Shown in pieces: positions 16,846 to 24,965 of a stretch of DNA of 64,000 nucleotides. How positions within the stretch are numbered: position 1 is the first letter of the stretch; each line of letters begins with the position of its first letter. Made by a program: the position numbers and the translations under genes. Source of the stretch: Nocardioides sp. L-11A (lineage in GTDB: Bacteria; Actinomycetota; Actinomycetes; Propionibacteriales; Nocardioidaceae); NCBI GenBank assembly GCA_029961745.1, contig CP124680.1:4526001-4590000 (forward strand). Direction: 5' to 3'. The notes beneath the pieces were generated by a model. It was not told the DNA's origin, ran no database searches, and was given only the letters and a program-made list of their open reading frames with translations.

Positions 16846-18324
16846 TCACTTCCGGCCGCACAGGTAGCCGATCACCCCGACCGACAGCAGCGCGCTCACC
16901 ACGGCGCCGCCTCCGGTGGGGGCGAGGAGCATCGGCAGGGCGGTCAGCACGGCGATGTCGAACCCGCGCAGCGCGCTGCCGTAGAGGTTCGTCGGCACAC
17001 CACCGGCAGGCGTCGAGATGAGCGGGCGCCCGTAGTCCGGCGGCCGGCCGGTCACCCAGCGCACGCCCGCCGCCAGCCCGCCGAGCCCCGACGCCGCGCC
17101 CAGCAGCGCGAGGTCGCCCGCGGGCGCGTCGAGGGTCCGAGCCAGCGCGGGCGCACTGAGCAGGCCGTGCGCCAACAGCAGGACGCCGGGGACGACGACG
17201 GCCGCGGCCCGGGTCGCGCCGAGCGCGGTCGGGAACATCCGCGCCATCCCCGACGAGCGGGTCAGCACCCGCAGGGCGACCAGGAAGGGCACGACCAGGA
17301 CGAAGCAGACGAGCACCTCGACCAGGACGACCACCACCCGGCCCCCGACCGCCGCGACGGCGTACGGGACCAGCAGCGAGCCCGCCAGCAGCAGCACACG
17401 GCCGGGGTGGCGCCGCAGCCGGATCACGTCGCGCCAGGCCAGGGCCGCGAGGCCGTGCGGACCGCCGCGGCGGGACCGGACCAGACCACGACGGGCGGTC
17501 GCGTGCGCGACGAGCACGTCGAACATCAGCGCCAGGTCCAGCGTCGCCAGGGCGCCGCCCAGACCGGGGACCAGGACGCCGCCGGGCGCCACGTCGCGGC
17601 GGCGCAGGCGCGCGGTCAGTGCCCGGGCCCGCAGGAGGGCCACGACCACGCCGACCCAGACGAGTACGACGCCGGCCAGTGCCGGCCCCCGGGCCCCGGA
17701 GCCGGCGGAGAGGGTCGGCTCGACGGAGAGCGCGATCGCGGCGAGGCCCGTCGCGACCGCGACCAGGCTGACCGGGCCGAGGAGCAGCGCGGGGTGGCGC
17801 CGGCGGCCGACCGCCTGGGCGTGGACCAGCGCGCCGACGCCGTACGACGCCAGGCCCGCGGCGCCCACGGCGAACAGCACCAGGACGGGGACGTCGAAGC
17901 CGGCCAGGGTGGCGGTGCCGGCGGCGACCGGGGCGACGAGAGCGGCGGCGAGCAGCACGGTGCCCCGCGCCCGACCGCGGAGCAGCTCACCCCGGTCGAC
18001 GGGGGTGGGCACCAGCCACCCGGCCACGCCCGGGCTGACCGCCACCGGGCCGACCATCCGCGCGAGGGACCAGAGCACCGCGAGCAGGGTGCCGACGACC
18101 AGCCAGGGCAGCAGCGACCGGGCCGCCGCGCAGTCGGCGGCCACGCAGGCCCGGTCGCCGACGTCGGACAGGTTGACCAGGACGCTGACCAGCATCGAGC
18201 CGAGCATCAGCACCGCGAACACCCCGATGTAGAGGTCCTGCAGCGCCTCGCCCACCGAGAGGGTGCGGCGGCTGCGCCGCCAGTGCCGGATGTCGGCCCA
18301 CAGCTCGCGCGCCTCCGTGGTCAC
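16846..18324 (-). CDS. Multi-spanning ABC exporter membrane subunit (DUF6297-like)
   Basis: A 492-residue integral membrane protein with about 10-12 hydrophobic segments. The first is near residues 30-50 (DLYIGVFAVLMLGSMLVSVLV), and paired helices follow through to GGAVVSALLSVGVIGYL at the end. A cytoplasmic RHWRRSRRT patch sits near the N-terminus. It overlaps the ABC ATPase by 4 bp (GTGA) and would be its membrane partner. I match it loosely to the actinobacterial DUF6297 family, whose cargo is unknown. The GTG at 18324 is chosen for this coupling. Longer frames upstream are antisense to the ATPase in composition only. Confidence 0.75.
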   Translation of the reverse strand: MTTEARELWADIRHWRRSRRTLSVGEALQDLYIGVFAVLMLGSMLVSVLVNLSDVGDRACVAADCAAARSLLPWLVVGTLLAVLWSLARMVGPVAVSPGVAGWLVPTPVDRGELLRGRARGTVLLAAALVAPVAAGTATLAGFDVPVLVLFAVGAAGLASYGVGALVHAQAVGRRRHPALLLGPVSLVAVATGLAAIALSVEPTLSAGSGARGPALAGVVLVWVGVVVALLRARALTARLRRRDVAPGGVLVPGLGGALATLDLALMFDVLVAHATARRGLVRSRRGGPHGLAALAWRDVIRLRRHPGRVLLLAGSLLVPYAVAAVGGRVVVVLVEVLVCFVLVVPFLVALRVLTRSSGMARMFPTALGATRAAAVVVPGVLLLAHGLLSAPALARTLDAPAGDLALLGAASGLGGLAAGVRWVTGRPPDYGRPLISTPAGGVPTNLYGSALRGFDIAVLTALPMLLAPTGGGAVVSALLSVGVIGYLCGRK

Positions 18325-18977
18325 GGGCGCCCCGCGCCGGCCGTGCCGGAGCGGTCGAGGCTGACCACCTCGTCGGCGACCGCCTCGACCAGCCGCGGCG
18401 AGTGGCTGGCCAGCAGGATCGCCAGTCCGGCCGCCTTCTCGGCCCGCAGCCGGGTCACCAGCCAGTCGAGGCCCTCCTGGTCGAGGCGCTGCTCGGGCTC
18501 GTCGAGGACGAGCAGCCGCCGGGGCCGGACGAAGGCGCTCGCCAGCGCGAGCCGGCGCCGCTGGCCCGACGACAACGACGTCGGGAGCTGGCCGGACTGG
18601 GCGGTGAGCCCGACCTCCTCCAGCACGTCGTCGACGACATCGTCGGCGTCCTCGGTCCGGTGGGCGCGCGCGAACAGGTCGAGGTGCTCGACCACGGTCA
18701 GGTCGGGGAAGAAGTCGAGGTCGTCCATCACCACGGCCAGCGCGGCACGGATCGTCGCCGAGCGCTCGTCGAAGGCCTCTCCCAGCACCTCCACCGTGCC
18801 GGCGTCGGCCTCGTCGGCACCGGTGATGCACCGCAGTGCGGTGGACTTGCCCGCGCCGTTGGGTCCGACGAGTACCGCAGCCGTCCCCGCGGGGACGTCG
18901 AGGTCGAGGTCCGCGAGCACGCGGTGGTCACCGAACGAGCGCGTGAGTCCACGCACCGAGAGGACTGCTTCCGTCAC
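18321..18977 (-). CDS. ABC transporter ATP-binding protein
   Basis: A 218-residue nucleotide-binding domain. Walker A is GPNGAGKST (about residues 38-46), the signature TSLSSGQRRRLALA, Walker B LLVLDEPEQ, and the switch His in ASHSPRLVE. The Walker B sequence ends in E-Q-R-L-D, and LSSGQ replaces the usual LSGGQ; both occur in exporters. GTG start. It forms an overlapping pair with the membrane subunit and probably drives export or membrane-stress functions. It diverges from the ABC-F gene. Confidence 0.85.
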   Translation of the reverse strand: MTEAVLSVRGLTRSFGDHRVLADLDLDVPAGTAAVLVGPNGAGKSTALRCITGADEADAGTVEVLGEAFDERSATIRAALAVVMDDLDFFPDLTVVEHLDLFARAHRTEDADDVVDDVLEEVGLTAQSGQLPTSLSSGQRRRLALASAFVRPRRLLVLDEPEQRLDQEGLDWLVTRLRAEKAAGLAILLASHSPRLVEAVADEVVSLDRSGTAGAGRP

Positions 18978-19035
18978 GGTCCCAGACTCCCAGACCGGCC
19001 CTCACCCCACCCACCACGGGCGACGCGCCGGGACG

Positions 19036-19041
19036 TAGGCT
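19036..19041 (+). promoter_or_regulatory. -10 element for the ABC-F leader transcript
   Basis: TAGGCT, 6 nt before the GTG of the 7-codon leader ORF, so the messenger would begin at that GTG. Confidence 0.5.
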
Positions 19042-19047
19042 GGCCTC

Positions 19048-19071
19048 GTGATCGAGGTCGACAGACGCTAG
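19048..19071 (+). CDS. Leader peptide ORF upstream of the ABC-F gene (7 codons)
   Basis: GTG ATC GAG GTC GAC AGA CGC TAG encodes MIEVDRR. The start lies 6 nt after a TAGGCT -10 element, so it would be the first codon of a leaderless messenger. The stop codon overlaps the first base of a GC-rich hairpin (19071-19089). Antibiotic-resistance ABC-F genes are often controlled by short leader ORFs whose stalled translation opens an attenuator. The arrangement here fits that, though no drug specificity is visible. Confidence 0.5.
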   Translation: MIEVDRR

Positions 19072-19089
19072 CCGCCCCGACCGGGCGGC
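19071..19089 (+). terminator. Leader hairpin / possible attenuator
   Basis: GCCGCCC (19071-19077) pairs perfectly with GGGCGGC (19083-19089) around a 5-nt loop, immediately at the leader ORF stop and 142 bp before the ABC-F start. Further small hairpins follow (CGGGC/GCCCG at 19172-19188, GCTC/GAGC at 19188-19199). Confidence 0.45.
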
Positions 19090-19231
19090 CCGCCCCGCGC
19101 GACCGGACGCCCCTCGAGGCGCGCTCGGCGGACGGCACCTGCCCCCGGACGGACCTGACGTCAACCTCACCCGGGCCTGTCGCGCCCGCTCCGCGGAGCC
19201 CGCGCCGGCCGATCACGAACGGACCTCTGTC

Positions 19232-20836
19232 ATGTCCAGCAACGCTGTCATCACCCTGCGCGACCTCACCTTCGAGTGGCCCGACGGCACGCTCGCCCTC
19301 GCCCACCTCACCGGGTCGATCAACACCGGCCGGACCGGACTCGTCGGACGCAACGGAGCGGGCAAGTCGACCCTGCTGCGTCTCGTCGCCGGCCTGCTGC
19401 GCCCCACCGCGGGCCACGTCGACGTCGTCGGCGAGGTCGGCTACCTGCCCCAGACGCTGACCCTGCAGTCCGATACGACGATCGCCGGACTGCTCGGCAT
19501 CCGGTCGATCGTCGAGGCGATCGATGCCATCGAGCGCGGCGACCCGGACCCGCGTCACTTCGACACGATCGGCGACGACTGGGACATCGAGGCGCGCGCC
19601 GACGAGCTCCTCGACCAGATCGGCTTCGGAGCCCGGGACCTCGGACGCCGGATCGCCGAGCTGTCCGGGGGCGAGGCCATGCTCCTCGCCGTGACCGGCA
19701 TGCGCCTGCGACGCACCCCGATCACCCTGCTCGACGAGCCGACCAACAACCTCGACCGGCCGACCCGGGCGCGGCTCGCCGCGTTCGTCGACCAATGGCC
19801 CGGCGCCTTGGTGATCGTGAGCCACGACCGCGAGCTGCTGGAGCACGTCGACCAGACCACCGAGCTGTACGACGGCACGCTGACCACGTTCGGCGGCACC
19901 TACCGGGCCTGGCAGGCACACCTGGAGCAGGAGCAGGCGGCCGCGCGACAGGCCGCGCGCTCGGCCCAGCAGGCACTGAAGGTGGAGCGGCGGCAGCGTG
20001 CCGAGGCCGAGACCAAGCTCGCCCGCCGCGAGCGCACCGGTCGCCGTACCCAGCAGGACGGCGGCATCCCGCGCATCCTCGCCGGCAACCGGGCAAGCAG
20101 GGCGCAGAACGCCGCCGGGTCGCTGCGCGCCACCCTGGACGAGAAGGTGGTGGCCGCCCAGGCCGCCGTCGACTCCGCCGACGCCCGGCTCCGCCGCGAG
20201 GAGCACATCAGCCTGGAGCTGCCCGATCCCGCGCTGCCCCGTGGCCGGCGGCTGCTCGAGATCGCCCACGCGGAGCGGGTCGTCGTCGTCCAGGGTCCCG
20301 AGCGCTTCGTCCTCGTCGGACCGAACGGCAGCGGCAAGTCGACCCTCCTGCACCAGCTGGTGCACGGCCGTCCCGCGCTCCCCGGTGCGCCCGTCGGCCG
20401 GCTGCTCACCGATCGCGTCGGGTTCCTGCCGCAGCGCCTGGACGGACTCGACGCCGAAGCGGACGCGATGGCGAACGTACGCCGCGTCGCTCCCGGCGTC
20501 CCGGACGGCACCATCCGCAACCAGCTCGCCCGGATGCTGCTGCGCGGGCCGAGCGTCGACCGCCCGGTCGGCTCCCTCTCCGGTGGCGAGCGCTTCCGGG
20601 TGGCGCTGGCGACCCTGCTCCTCGCCCGGCCTCCGGCCGAGCTGCTCATCCTCGACGAGCCGACCAACAACCTCGACCTCGCCAGCGTCGGCCAGCTGAC
20701 CGAGGTCCTGTCGGGCTACCGCGGCGCGCTCCTGGTCGTGAGCCACGACCAGGAGTTCCTGGAGAGCCTGCGCCCGGACACCGTGCTGGCGCTGGACGGG
20801 AGCGGCCGGCTGTCCCGGACGGCCGGGCTCAGCTGA
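19232..20836 (+). CDS. ABC-F family ATP-binding protein (ribosome-associated)
   Basis: A 534-residue protein of two ABC ATPase domains with no membrane segment. Walker A motifs are GRNGAGKST and GPNGSGKST, signatures are LSGGE twice, and Walker B is LLDEPTNNLD twice. A charged interdomain linker (about residues 220-300, AARQAARSAQQALKVERRQRAEAETK) separates them. ABC-F proteins bind the ribosomal E site and either regulate translation or dislodge antibiotics. The long leader with its short ORF supports an inducible, resistance-type member. The ATG at 19232 has GGAC 8 nt upstream. It overlaps the convergent phospholipase gene by 8 bp. Confidence 0.88.
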   Translation: MSSNAVITLRDLTFEWPDGTLALAHLTGSINTGRTGLVGRNGAGKSTLLRLVAGLLRPTAGHVDVVGEVGYLPQTLTLQSDTTIAGLLGIRSIVEAIDAIERGDPDPRHFDTIGDDWDIEARADELLDQIGFGARDLGRRIAELSGGEAMLLAVTGMRLRRTPITLLDEPTNNLDRPTRARLAAFVDQWPGALVIVSHDRELLEHVDQTTELYDGTLTTFGGTYRAWQAHLEQEQAAARQAARSAQQALKVERRQRAEAETKLARRERTGRRTQQDGGIPRILAGNRASRAQNAAGSLRATLDEKVVAAQAAVDSADARLRREEHISLELPDPALPRGRRLLEIAHAERVVVVQGPERFVLVGPNGSGKSTLLHQLVHGRPALPGAPVGRLLTDRVGFLPQRLDGLDAEADAMANVRRVAPGVPDGTIRNQLARMLLRGPSVDRPVGSLSGGERFRVALATLLLARPPAELLILDEPTNNLDLASVGQLTEVLSGYRGALLVVSHDQEFLESLRPDTVLALDGSGRLSRTAGLS

Positions 20837-22229
20837 GCTCGGCCTCGAGCTCGTGGAACGGATAGTCCTTCGGGCCGAGGTAGCCCTCGTCCCGGTAGCC
20901 GTCGCGCCGCGGCGTCGGGTCCGGGTCGGCGGAGTTGACGTAGTTGCTGAGGGTCCGCGGCGCCTGGCGGTAGATCATGTCGACGTGCTTGACGTACTTG
21001 GCCGTCATCGCCGCGTCCCCCCGGATGATGATGTTCTCCTCGTCGGAGTGCCAGCCCAGCCGGGTCCAGTTCTCGCTGCTGGACAGGACCACGTTGCCGT
21101 CGCCGCGGCCGTCGACGTTGCCCTGGACCGCCAGCCCCTTCATGTGGACATAGCGGTCCTTGAACTTGTCGGCCTCCTCGCCGTAGATGTAGACCATCTG
21201 CTTGGCCCGCATCCCCCGCAGGATGCCGCGGATCCGGCGCTGCATCATCATGAAGACGATCTCGACGTCGCAGCCCGCGCGGTCGAGCTGGCGGGCCTTG
21301 CGCGCGATCCGGGCGCCGCGCTCCTCGCCCCACACCGCGTTGGCGATGCGGACCTTGGTGCGCCCGTCGGGGGTGTTGGTGGCGCCGGTGCACTGCACCT
21401 TGTTGAGCACCGACAGGGCCGGGTCGACATTGCCCTTGTGGGGCGCGAACATCGTGGTGATGTTGCCCACCGTGAACCTCATCGGCGGGAAGTTCCGGTC
21501 CTGGGTGGCCTGGTCCCACATCTGCATCCAGCCGTCGTAGAGCGCCTTGTTCTCCGTGACGGTGGTCCAGTCGTTGAACTGCTGCACGGCCGCGGCGCCG
21601 GTGAAGTTGCCGGAGCCCTGCATCACGATCCAGTTGGTGGCGCCGGAGCGACTGACCAGCATCAGCTTGGAGTGCATCGACCCGCGCTTGCCGCGGCAGG
21701 TCTGCTTGCAGGTGCGGATCCAGCTCTTCAGGCCCTCGGGGCGCTTCTTCTCCCCCCGCGCGAAGGCCCGCAGCATCATCGGGTACGACCGTGCCGGGTT
21801 GCCGCCCTGCGAGCGGGCCAGACCACGGGACATGATGATCTGCACCGACACGCCCCGGTTGTGCGCGTCGATGAACTTGCGTGCGAGATAGGGCGAGTCG
21901 AAGTTCCAGGTGATCACCCGCACGGTGGCGCCGGCGGGCGCGTTCTTGAGCGCCTTGACGATCCGACGGTGGATCTTGCCGCGCTTCCCGTTGCGGAAGG
22001 GGTGGTTGAACGTGATCCCCGGCTTCACGACGTACTTGGGATTCGGCTTCTCCGCCGTCGCGGCGGCCGACGCCGCCACCGGCACCGGCACCGGAGCGGA
22101 GGCGCGGGCCGGGACGAGGGTGCCGTGCCCCGCCATCAGCAGCGTCACCGCGACGAGCAGCGCCAGTGTCGTCGACACCAGCCTCCGGCCTCGTCCCACC
22201 ACCGACGCGATCCCCCACGCAGTCGCCAC
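20829..22229 (-). CDS. Secreted phospholipase D-like protein
   Basis: A 466-residue exported protein of the PLD superfamily, expected to hydrolyse or transfer phosphodiester bonds outside the cell. Residues 1-45 form a signal peptide (LVSTTLALLVAVTLLMAG). Two half-sites are present: His-x-Lys in MHSKLMLV with GSGNFTG (about residues 195-220), and VHMKGLAVQG with LSSSENWT (about 375-400). The canonical final Asp of each HKD motif is not obvious, as in some divergent members. Many Lys/Arg suggest binding to anionic substrate. GTG start. Monocistronic. Confidence 0.83.
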   Translation of the reverse strand: MATAWGIASVVGRGRRLVSTTLALLVAVTLLMAGHGTLVPARASAPVPVPVAASAAATAEKPNPKYVVKPGITFNHPFRNGKRGKIHRRIVKALKNAPAGATVRVITWNFDSPYLARKFIDAHNRGVSVQIIMSRGLARSQGGNPARSYPMMLRAFARGEKKRPEGLKSWIRTCKQTCRGKRGSMHSKLMLVSRSGATNWIVMQGSGNFTGAAAVQQFNDWTTVTENKALYDGWMQMWDQATQDRNFPPMRFTVGNITTMFAPHKGNVDPALSVLNKVQCTGATNTPDGRTKVRIANAVWGEERGARIARKARQLDRAGCDVEIVFMMMQRRIRGILRGMRAKQMVYIYGEEADKFKDRYVHMKGLAVQGNVDGRGDGNVVLSSSENWTRLGWHSDEENIIIRGDAAMTAKYVKHVDMIYRQAPRTLSNYVNSADPDPTPRRDGYRDEGYLGPKDYPFHELEAELS

Positions 22230-22350
22230 GATCCCGCATCCCCCTACTTCGGCCGAGCTGACCCAGGGACCCTACCCAACCGAGCGGGCGGGCGAACCCC
22301 GGCCGGGGAAACACGCCGCCGCGGGCCTTGACCGGCGGGGTCATCGCGGA

Positions 22351-22356
22351 AAGGCT
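22351..22356 (+). promoter_or_regulatory. -10-like element of a leaderless promoter
   Basis: AAGGCT, 6 nt before the GTG of the GNAT gene, in the same position as TAGGCT elsewhere in the window. Confidence 0.35.
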
Positions 22357-22362
22357 GGGTGC

Positions 22363-22662
22363 GTGCAGATCGCGGACCAGCCCGACCGGAAGCGCTTCGA
22401 GGCCCTGGTGGACGGCCAGCTGGCCGGCTGGGCCGAGTACCAGCTCACCGACGAGCTGATGGTGTTCACGCACACCGAGGTGGCCACGGCGTACGAGGGT
22501 CAGGGGGTCGGCGGCGCCCTCGCCCGCGCCGCGTTGGACGAGGTGCGTGCCCGCGGGCTGCGGGCGCTGGTGGTCTGCCCGTTCATCACCGGCTGGATCG
22601 GCCGGCATCGCGAGTACGCCGACCTGCTCTACGGCGCTCGCCCGAGCAGCGTGACGGACTGA
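22363..22662 (+). CDS. Small GNAT-type N-acetyltransferase (YidJ-like)
   Basis: A 99-residue protein of the short Gcn5-related acetyltransferase family. It retains the central strand-helix core: AGWAEYQLTDELMVFTHTEV, then the acetyl-CoA pyrophosphate loop YEGQGVGGALARAALDEV, and a C-terminal Tyr-containing strand (RHREYADLLYG). Members of this single-domain group act on small amines or are of unknown substrate. The GTG start is set by the AAGGCT element. Two hairpins follow the gene. Confidence 0.82.
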   Translation: MQIADQPDRKRFEALVDGQLAGWAEYQLTDELMVFTHTEVATAYEGQGVGGALARAALDEVRARGLRALVVCPFITGWIGRHREYADLLYGARPSSVTD

Positions 22663-22679
22663 CCCGTCGGGTCGCGACG

Positions 22680-22720
22680 GCACCAGCGTCGCTGGTGCTG
22701 ATGGCCGCCGACTTGCGGCC
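22680..22720. terminator. Tandem hairpins after the GNAT gene
   Basis: GCACCAGC/GCTGGTGC (22680-22687, 22691-22698; 3-nt loop) is followed by GGCCGC/GCGGCC (about 22703-22720). They separate the GNAT gene from the glutaryl-CoA dehydrogenase gene. Confidence 0.5.
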
Positions 22721-22786
22721 TCGGGCCCTTTCGGCGGGCGGCCGCCGCCTGACAGCCTTTCGGCATCCGAGCTGAGAGGTGACCCC

Positions 22787-23974
22787 GTGCCCATCGAGCT
22801 GACCGGTCAGGTCGATCCCCGTGACCCCGCCGGCCTGTCCGCCCTGCTGACCGCCGACGAACGAGATGTCGCCTCCTCCGTGCGGCAGTTCTGCGCGGAG
22901 GCCGTGGACCCCTATGTCGCGGAGTGGTTCGAACGGGGCGAGATCCCCGACGTGCGGGCGCTGGCCAAGGAGCTCGGCGCGCTCGGGGTGCTCGGCATGC
23001 ACCTCGAGGGCTACGGCTGCGCCGGGATGTCGGCGAGCCAGTACGGCGTCGCCTGCCTGGAGCTGGAGGCGACCGACTCCGGCCTGCGCTCCCTCGTCTC
23101 CGTGCAGGGCTCGCTCGCGATGTTCGCGATCCACCGCTGGGGCAGCGAGGAGCAGCGACAGGAGTGGCTGCCGCGACTTGCGGCCGGCGAGGCGATCGGC
23201 TGCTTCGGGCTCACCGAGCCGGACGCCGGCTCGGACCCCGCGGCGATGCGCACCCGGGCACGGCGCGACGGCGACGACTGGGTCCTCGACGGCCGCAAGA
23301 TGTGGATCACCAACGGCTCGGTCGCCGACGTCGCCGTGGTCTGGGCCCGGACCGACGAGGGGGTGCGCGGCTTCGTCGTACCGACCGCCACACCGGGCTT
23401 CTCCGCTCCGGTGATCAAGCACAAGATGTCGCTGCGGGCGTCGGTGACCAGCGAGCTGGTCCTCGACGGCGTGCGCCTGCCGAGCACGGCGCTGCTGCCC
23501 GGGGCGCAGGGACTCCGCGGTCCGCTCGCCTGCCTCAACGAGGCCCGTTACGGCATCGTCTGGGGAGCGATGGGCGCGGCCCGCTCGGCACTGCACGCCG
23601 CCCAGGCCTACGCCGGCGAGCGGACCCAGTTCGGCAAGCCGATCGCGGCCTTCCAGCTGACCCAGCAGAAGCTGGCCGACATGCACCTCGAGTACGCCAA
23701 GGGGGTGCTGCTGGCCCTGCACCTGGGCCGCCGCAAGGACGCCGGACAGCTGCTGCCCGCGCAGGTGAGCATGGGCAAGCTCAACAACGTGCGCGAGGCG
23801 CTCCGGATCTGCCGTACCGCGCGGACCATCCTCGGCGCGAACGGGATCTCCTTGGAGTTCCCGGTGATCCGGCACATGAACAACCTCGAGTCGGTGCTGA
23901 CCTACGAGGGGACCGCGGAGATGCACACCCTGGTCGTCGGCCAGGCCGTGACGGGCCAGGCAGCCTTCCGATGA
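22787..23974 (+). CDS. gcdH: Glutaryl-CoA dehydrogenase
   Basis: A 395-residue FAD enzyme of the acyl-CoA dehydrogenase family, oxidising and decarboxylating glutaryl-CoA to crotonyl-CoA with electrons passed to ETF. Family hallmarks are the FAD loops FGLTEPDAGSDPAAMRT and MWITNGSVAD, the substrate Arg region NEARYGIVWGAMGAA, and the catalytic Glu in TYEGTAEMHTL near the C-terminus. That combination, with CAGMSASQYGVACLELEATDSG, is the glutaryl-CoA rather than short-chain type. GTG start with GAGAGG. Coupled by ATGA to the next gene. It is the exit step of the lysine/pipecolate cluster. Confidence 0.88.
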   Translation: MPIELTGQVDPRDPAGLSALLTADERDVASSVRQFCAEAVDPYVAEWFERGEIPDVRALAKELGALGVLGMHLEGYGCAGMSASQYGVACLELEATDSGLRSLVSVQGSLAMFAIHRWGSEEQRQEWLPRLAAGEAIGCFGLTEPDAGSDPAAMRTRARRDGDDWVLDGRKMWITNGSVADVAVVWARTDEGVRGFVVPTATPGFSAPVIKHKMSLRASVTSELVLDGVRLPSTALLPGAQGLRGPLACLNEARYGIVWGAMGAARSALHAAQAYAGERTQFGKPIAAFQLTQQKLADMHLEYAKGVLLALHLGRRKDAGQLLPAQVSMGKLNNVREALRICRTARTILGANGISLEFPVIRHMNNLESVLTYEGTAEMHTLVVGQAVTGQAAFR

Positions 23975-24954
23975 GCGGCGCCGAGGACGCGGCGGTCCGG
24001 GACGGCCGGGCACCGGACGTGCCCTTCCTCACCGCGGAGGCCCTCGCCGGGTGCGCCACGGTCCTCGACGCGGTGGACGCCCTCGCGGACTGCCTGACCG
24101 GCGGCTTCGACCCCGACGACGACCCGGCGCGCGCCGCCGCGGACGTGCCGGCCGGCCGGCTGCTGCTGATGCCGGCCGCGTTCGGCGACCTCGCCGGCGT
24201 CAAGCTGGTCTCGATCGCGCCGGACAACCCGGACCGCGGCGTACCGCTGGTGCAGGCGCTCTACGTCCTGCTGGACGGCGCGACGCTCACCCCGCTCGCC
24301 ACCCTCGACGGGACCTACCTGACCACGCTGCGCACCTCGGCGGTGTCCGCCCTGGCCGCACGCCGGCTGGCGCGTCCCGAGAGCAGGAGCCTGGTCCTCT
24401 TCGGCGCCGGCGTCCAGGCCTGGGCGCACGCGCGGAGCCTGAGCCGGGTGCTGCCCCTGCGAGACGTGCAGGTCGTGGGCCGGGACCCCGGCCGGGTTGA
24501 CGCACTGGTCGGGCGGATCCGCGACGAGCTCGGGCTCATCGCCTCCGCCGCCGGCCCTGAGGCGGTGGCCGAGGCCGACGTCGTCGCCTGCTGTACGACC
24601 GCTCGGCAGCCGCTGTTCGCCGGCGAGCGGCTGCGCCCGGGGACGACGGTGATCGCGATCGGCGCCTACGAGCCCGACGCGCGCGAGCTCGACGACGCCA
24701 CGCTCCGCGGGGCGACCGTGGTCGTCGAGTCACGGGGCTCGGCGCTGCGCGAGGCGGGCGACGTCATCCAGGCGCTCGCGTCCGGCGCGCTCGGGCCCGA
24801 CGACCTGACCACGCTCACCACGTGGGTCCGGACCGACCGGGAGCCCCCTCCGGCGGCGGTCCGCGTCTTCAAGGGCACCGGCATGTCGTGGCAGGACCTC
24901 GCCGTGGCCGGCATGCTCCATCGCCGGCTCCGCGGCGCTGAGCCTGCATGCTGA
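23971..24954 (+). CDS. Ornithine cyclodeaminase/mu-crystallin family protein, probable ketimine reductase
   Basis: A 327-residue Rossmann protein of the OCD/mu-crystallin family. The NAD(P) loop LFGAGVQAWAHARSL is near residues 140-155, the preceding TYLTTLRTSAVSALAARRLA holds conserved substrate residues, and GAYEPDARELDD is typical. Family members deaminate ornithine or reduce cyclic imines. Mu-crystallin reduces delta1-piperideine-2-carboxylate, a lysine-pathway ketimine. Coupling to gcdH and nearness to an FAD amine oxidase and an ALDH7 enzyme favour piperideine-2-carboxylate reduction to pipecolate. This is inference. It ends convergently with the LysR gene. Confidence 0.75.
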   Translation: MSGAEDAAVRDGRAPDVPFLTAEALAGCATVLDAVDALADCLTGGFDPDDDPARAAADVPAGRLLLMPAAFGDLAGVKLVSIAPDNPDRGVPLVQALYVLLDGATLTPLATLDGTYLTTLRTSAVSALAARRLARPESRSLVLFGAGVQAWAHARSLSRVLPLRDVQVVGRDPGRVDALVGRIRDELGLIASAAGPEAVAEADVVACCTTARQPLFAGERLRPGTTVIAIGAYEPDARELDDATLRGATVVVESRGSALREAGDVIQALASGALGPDDLTTLTTWVRTDREPPPAAVRVFKGTGMSWQDLAVAGMLHRRLRGAEPAC

Positions 24955-24965
24955 GCCTGGCTCAG
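24951..24965. terminator. Compact inverted repeat between convergent genes
   Basis: CTGAGCC and GGCTCAG separated by one T, spanning the stop codons of the OCD-family and LysR genes; possible shared terminator. Confidence 0.35.

Noticed and set aside
18978..19035. A WhiB7-type promoter for the ABC-F gene.
   Set aside because: There is no A/T-rich block before a -35 element in front of the TAGGCT -10; the region is uniformly GC-rich.
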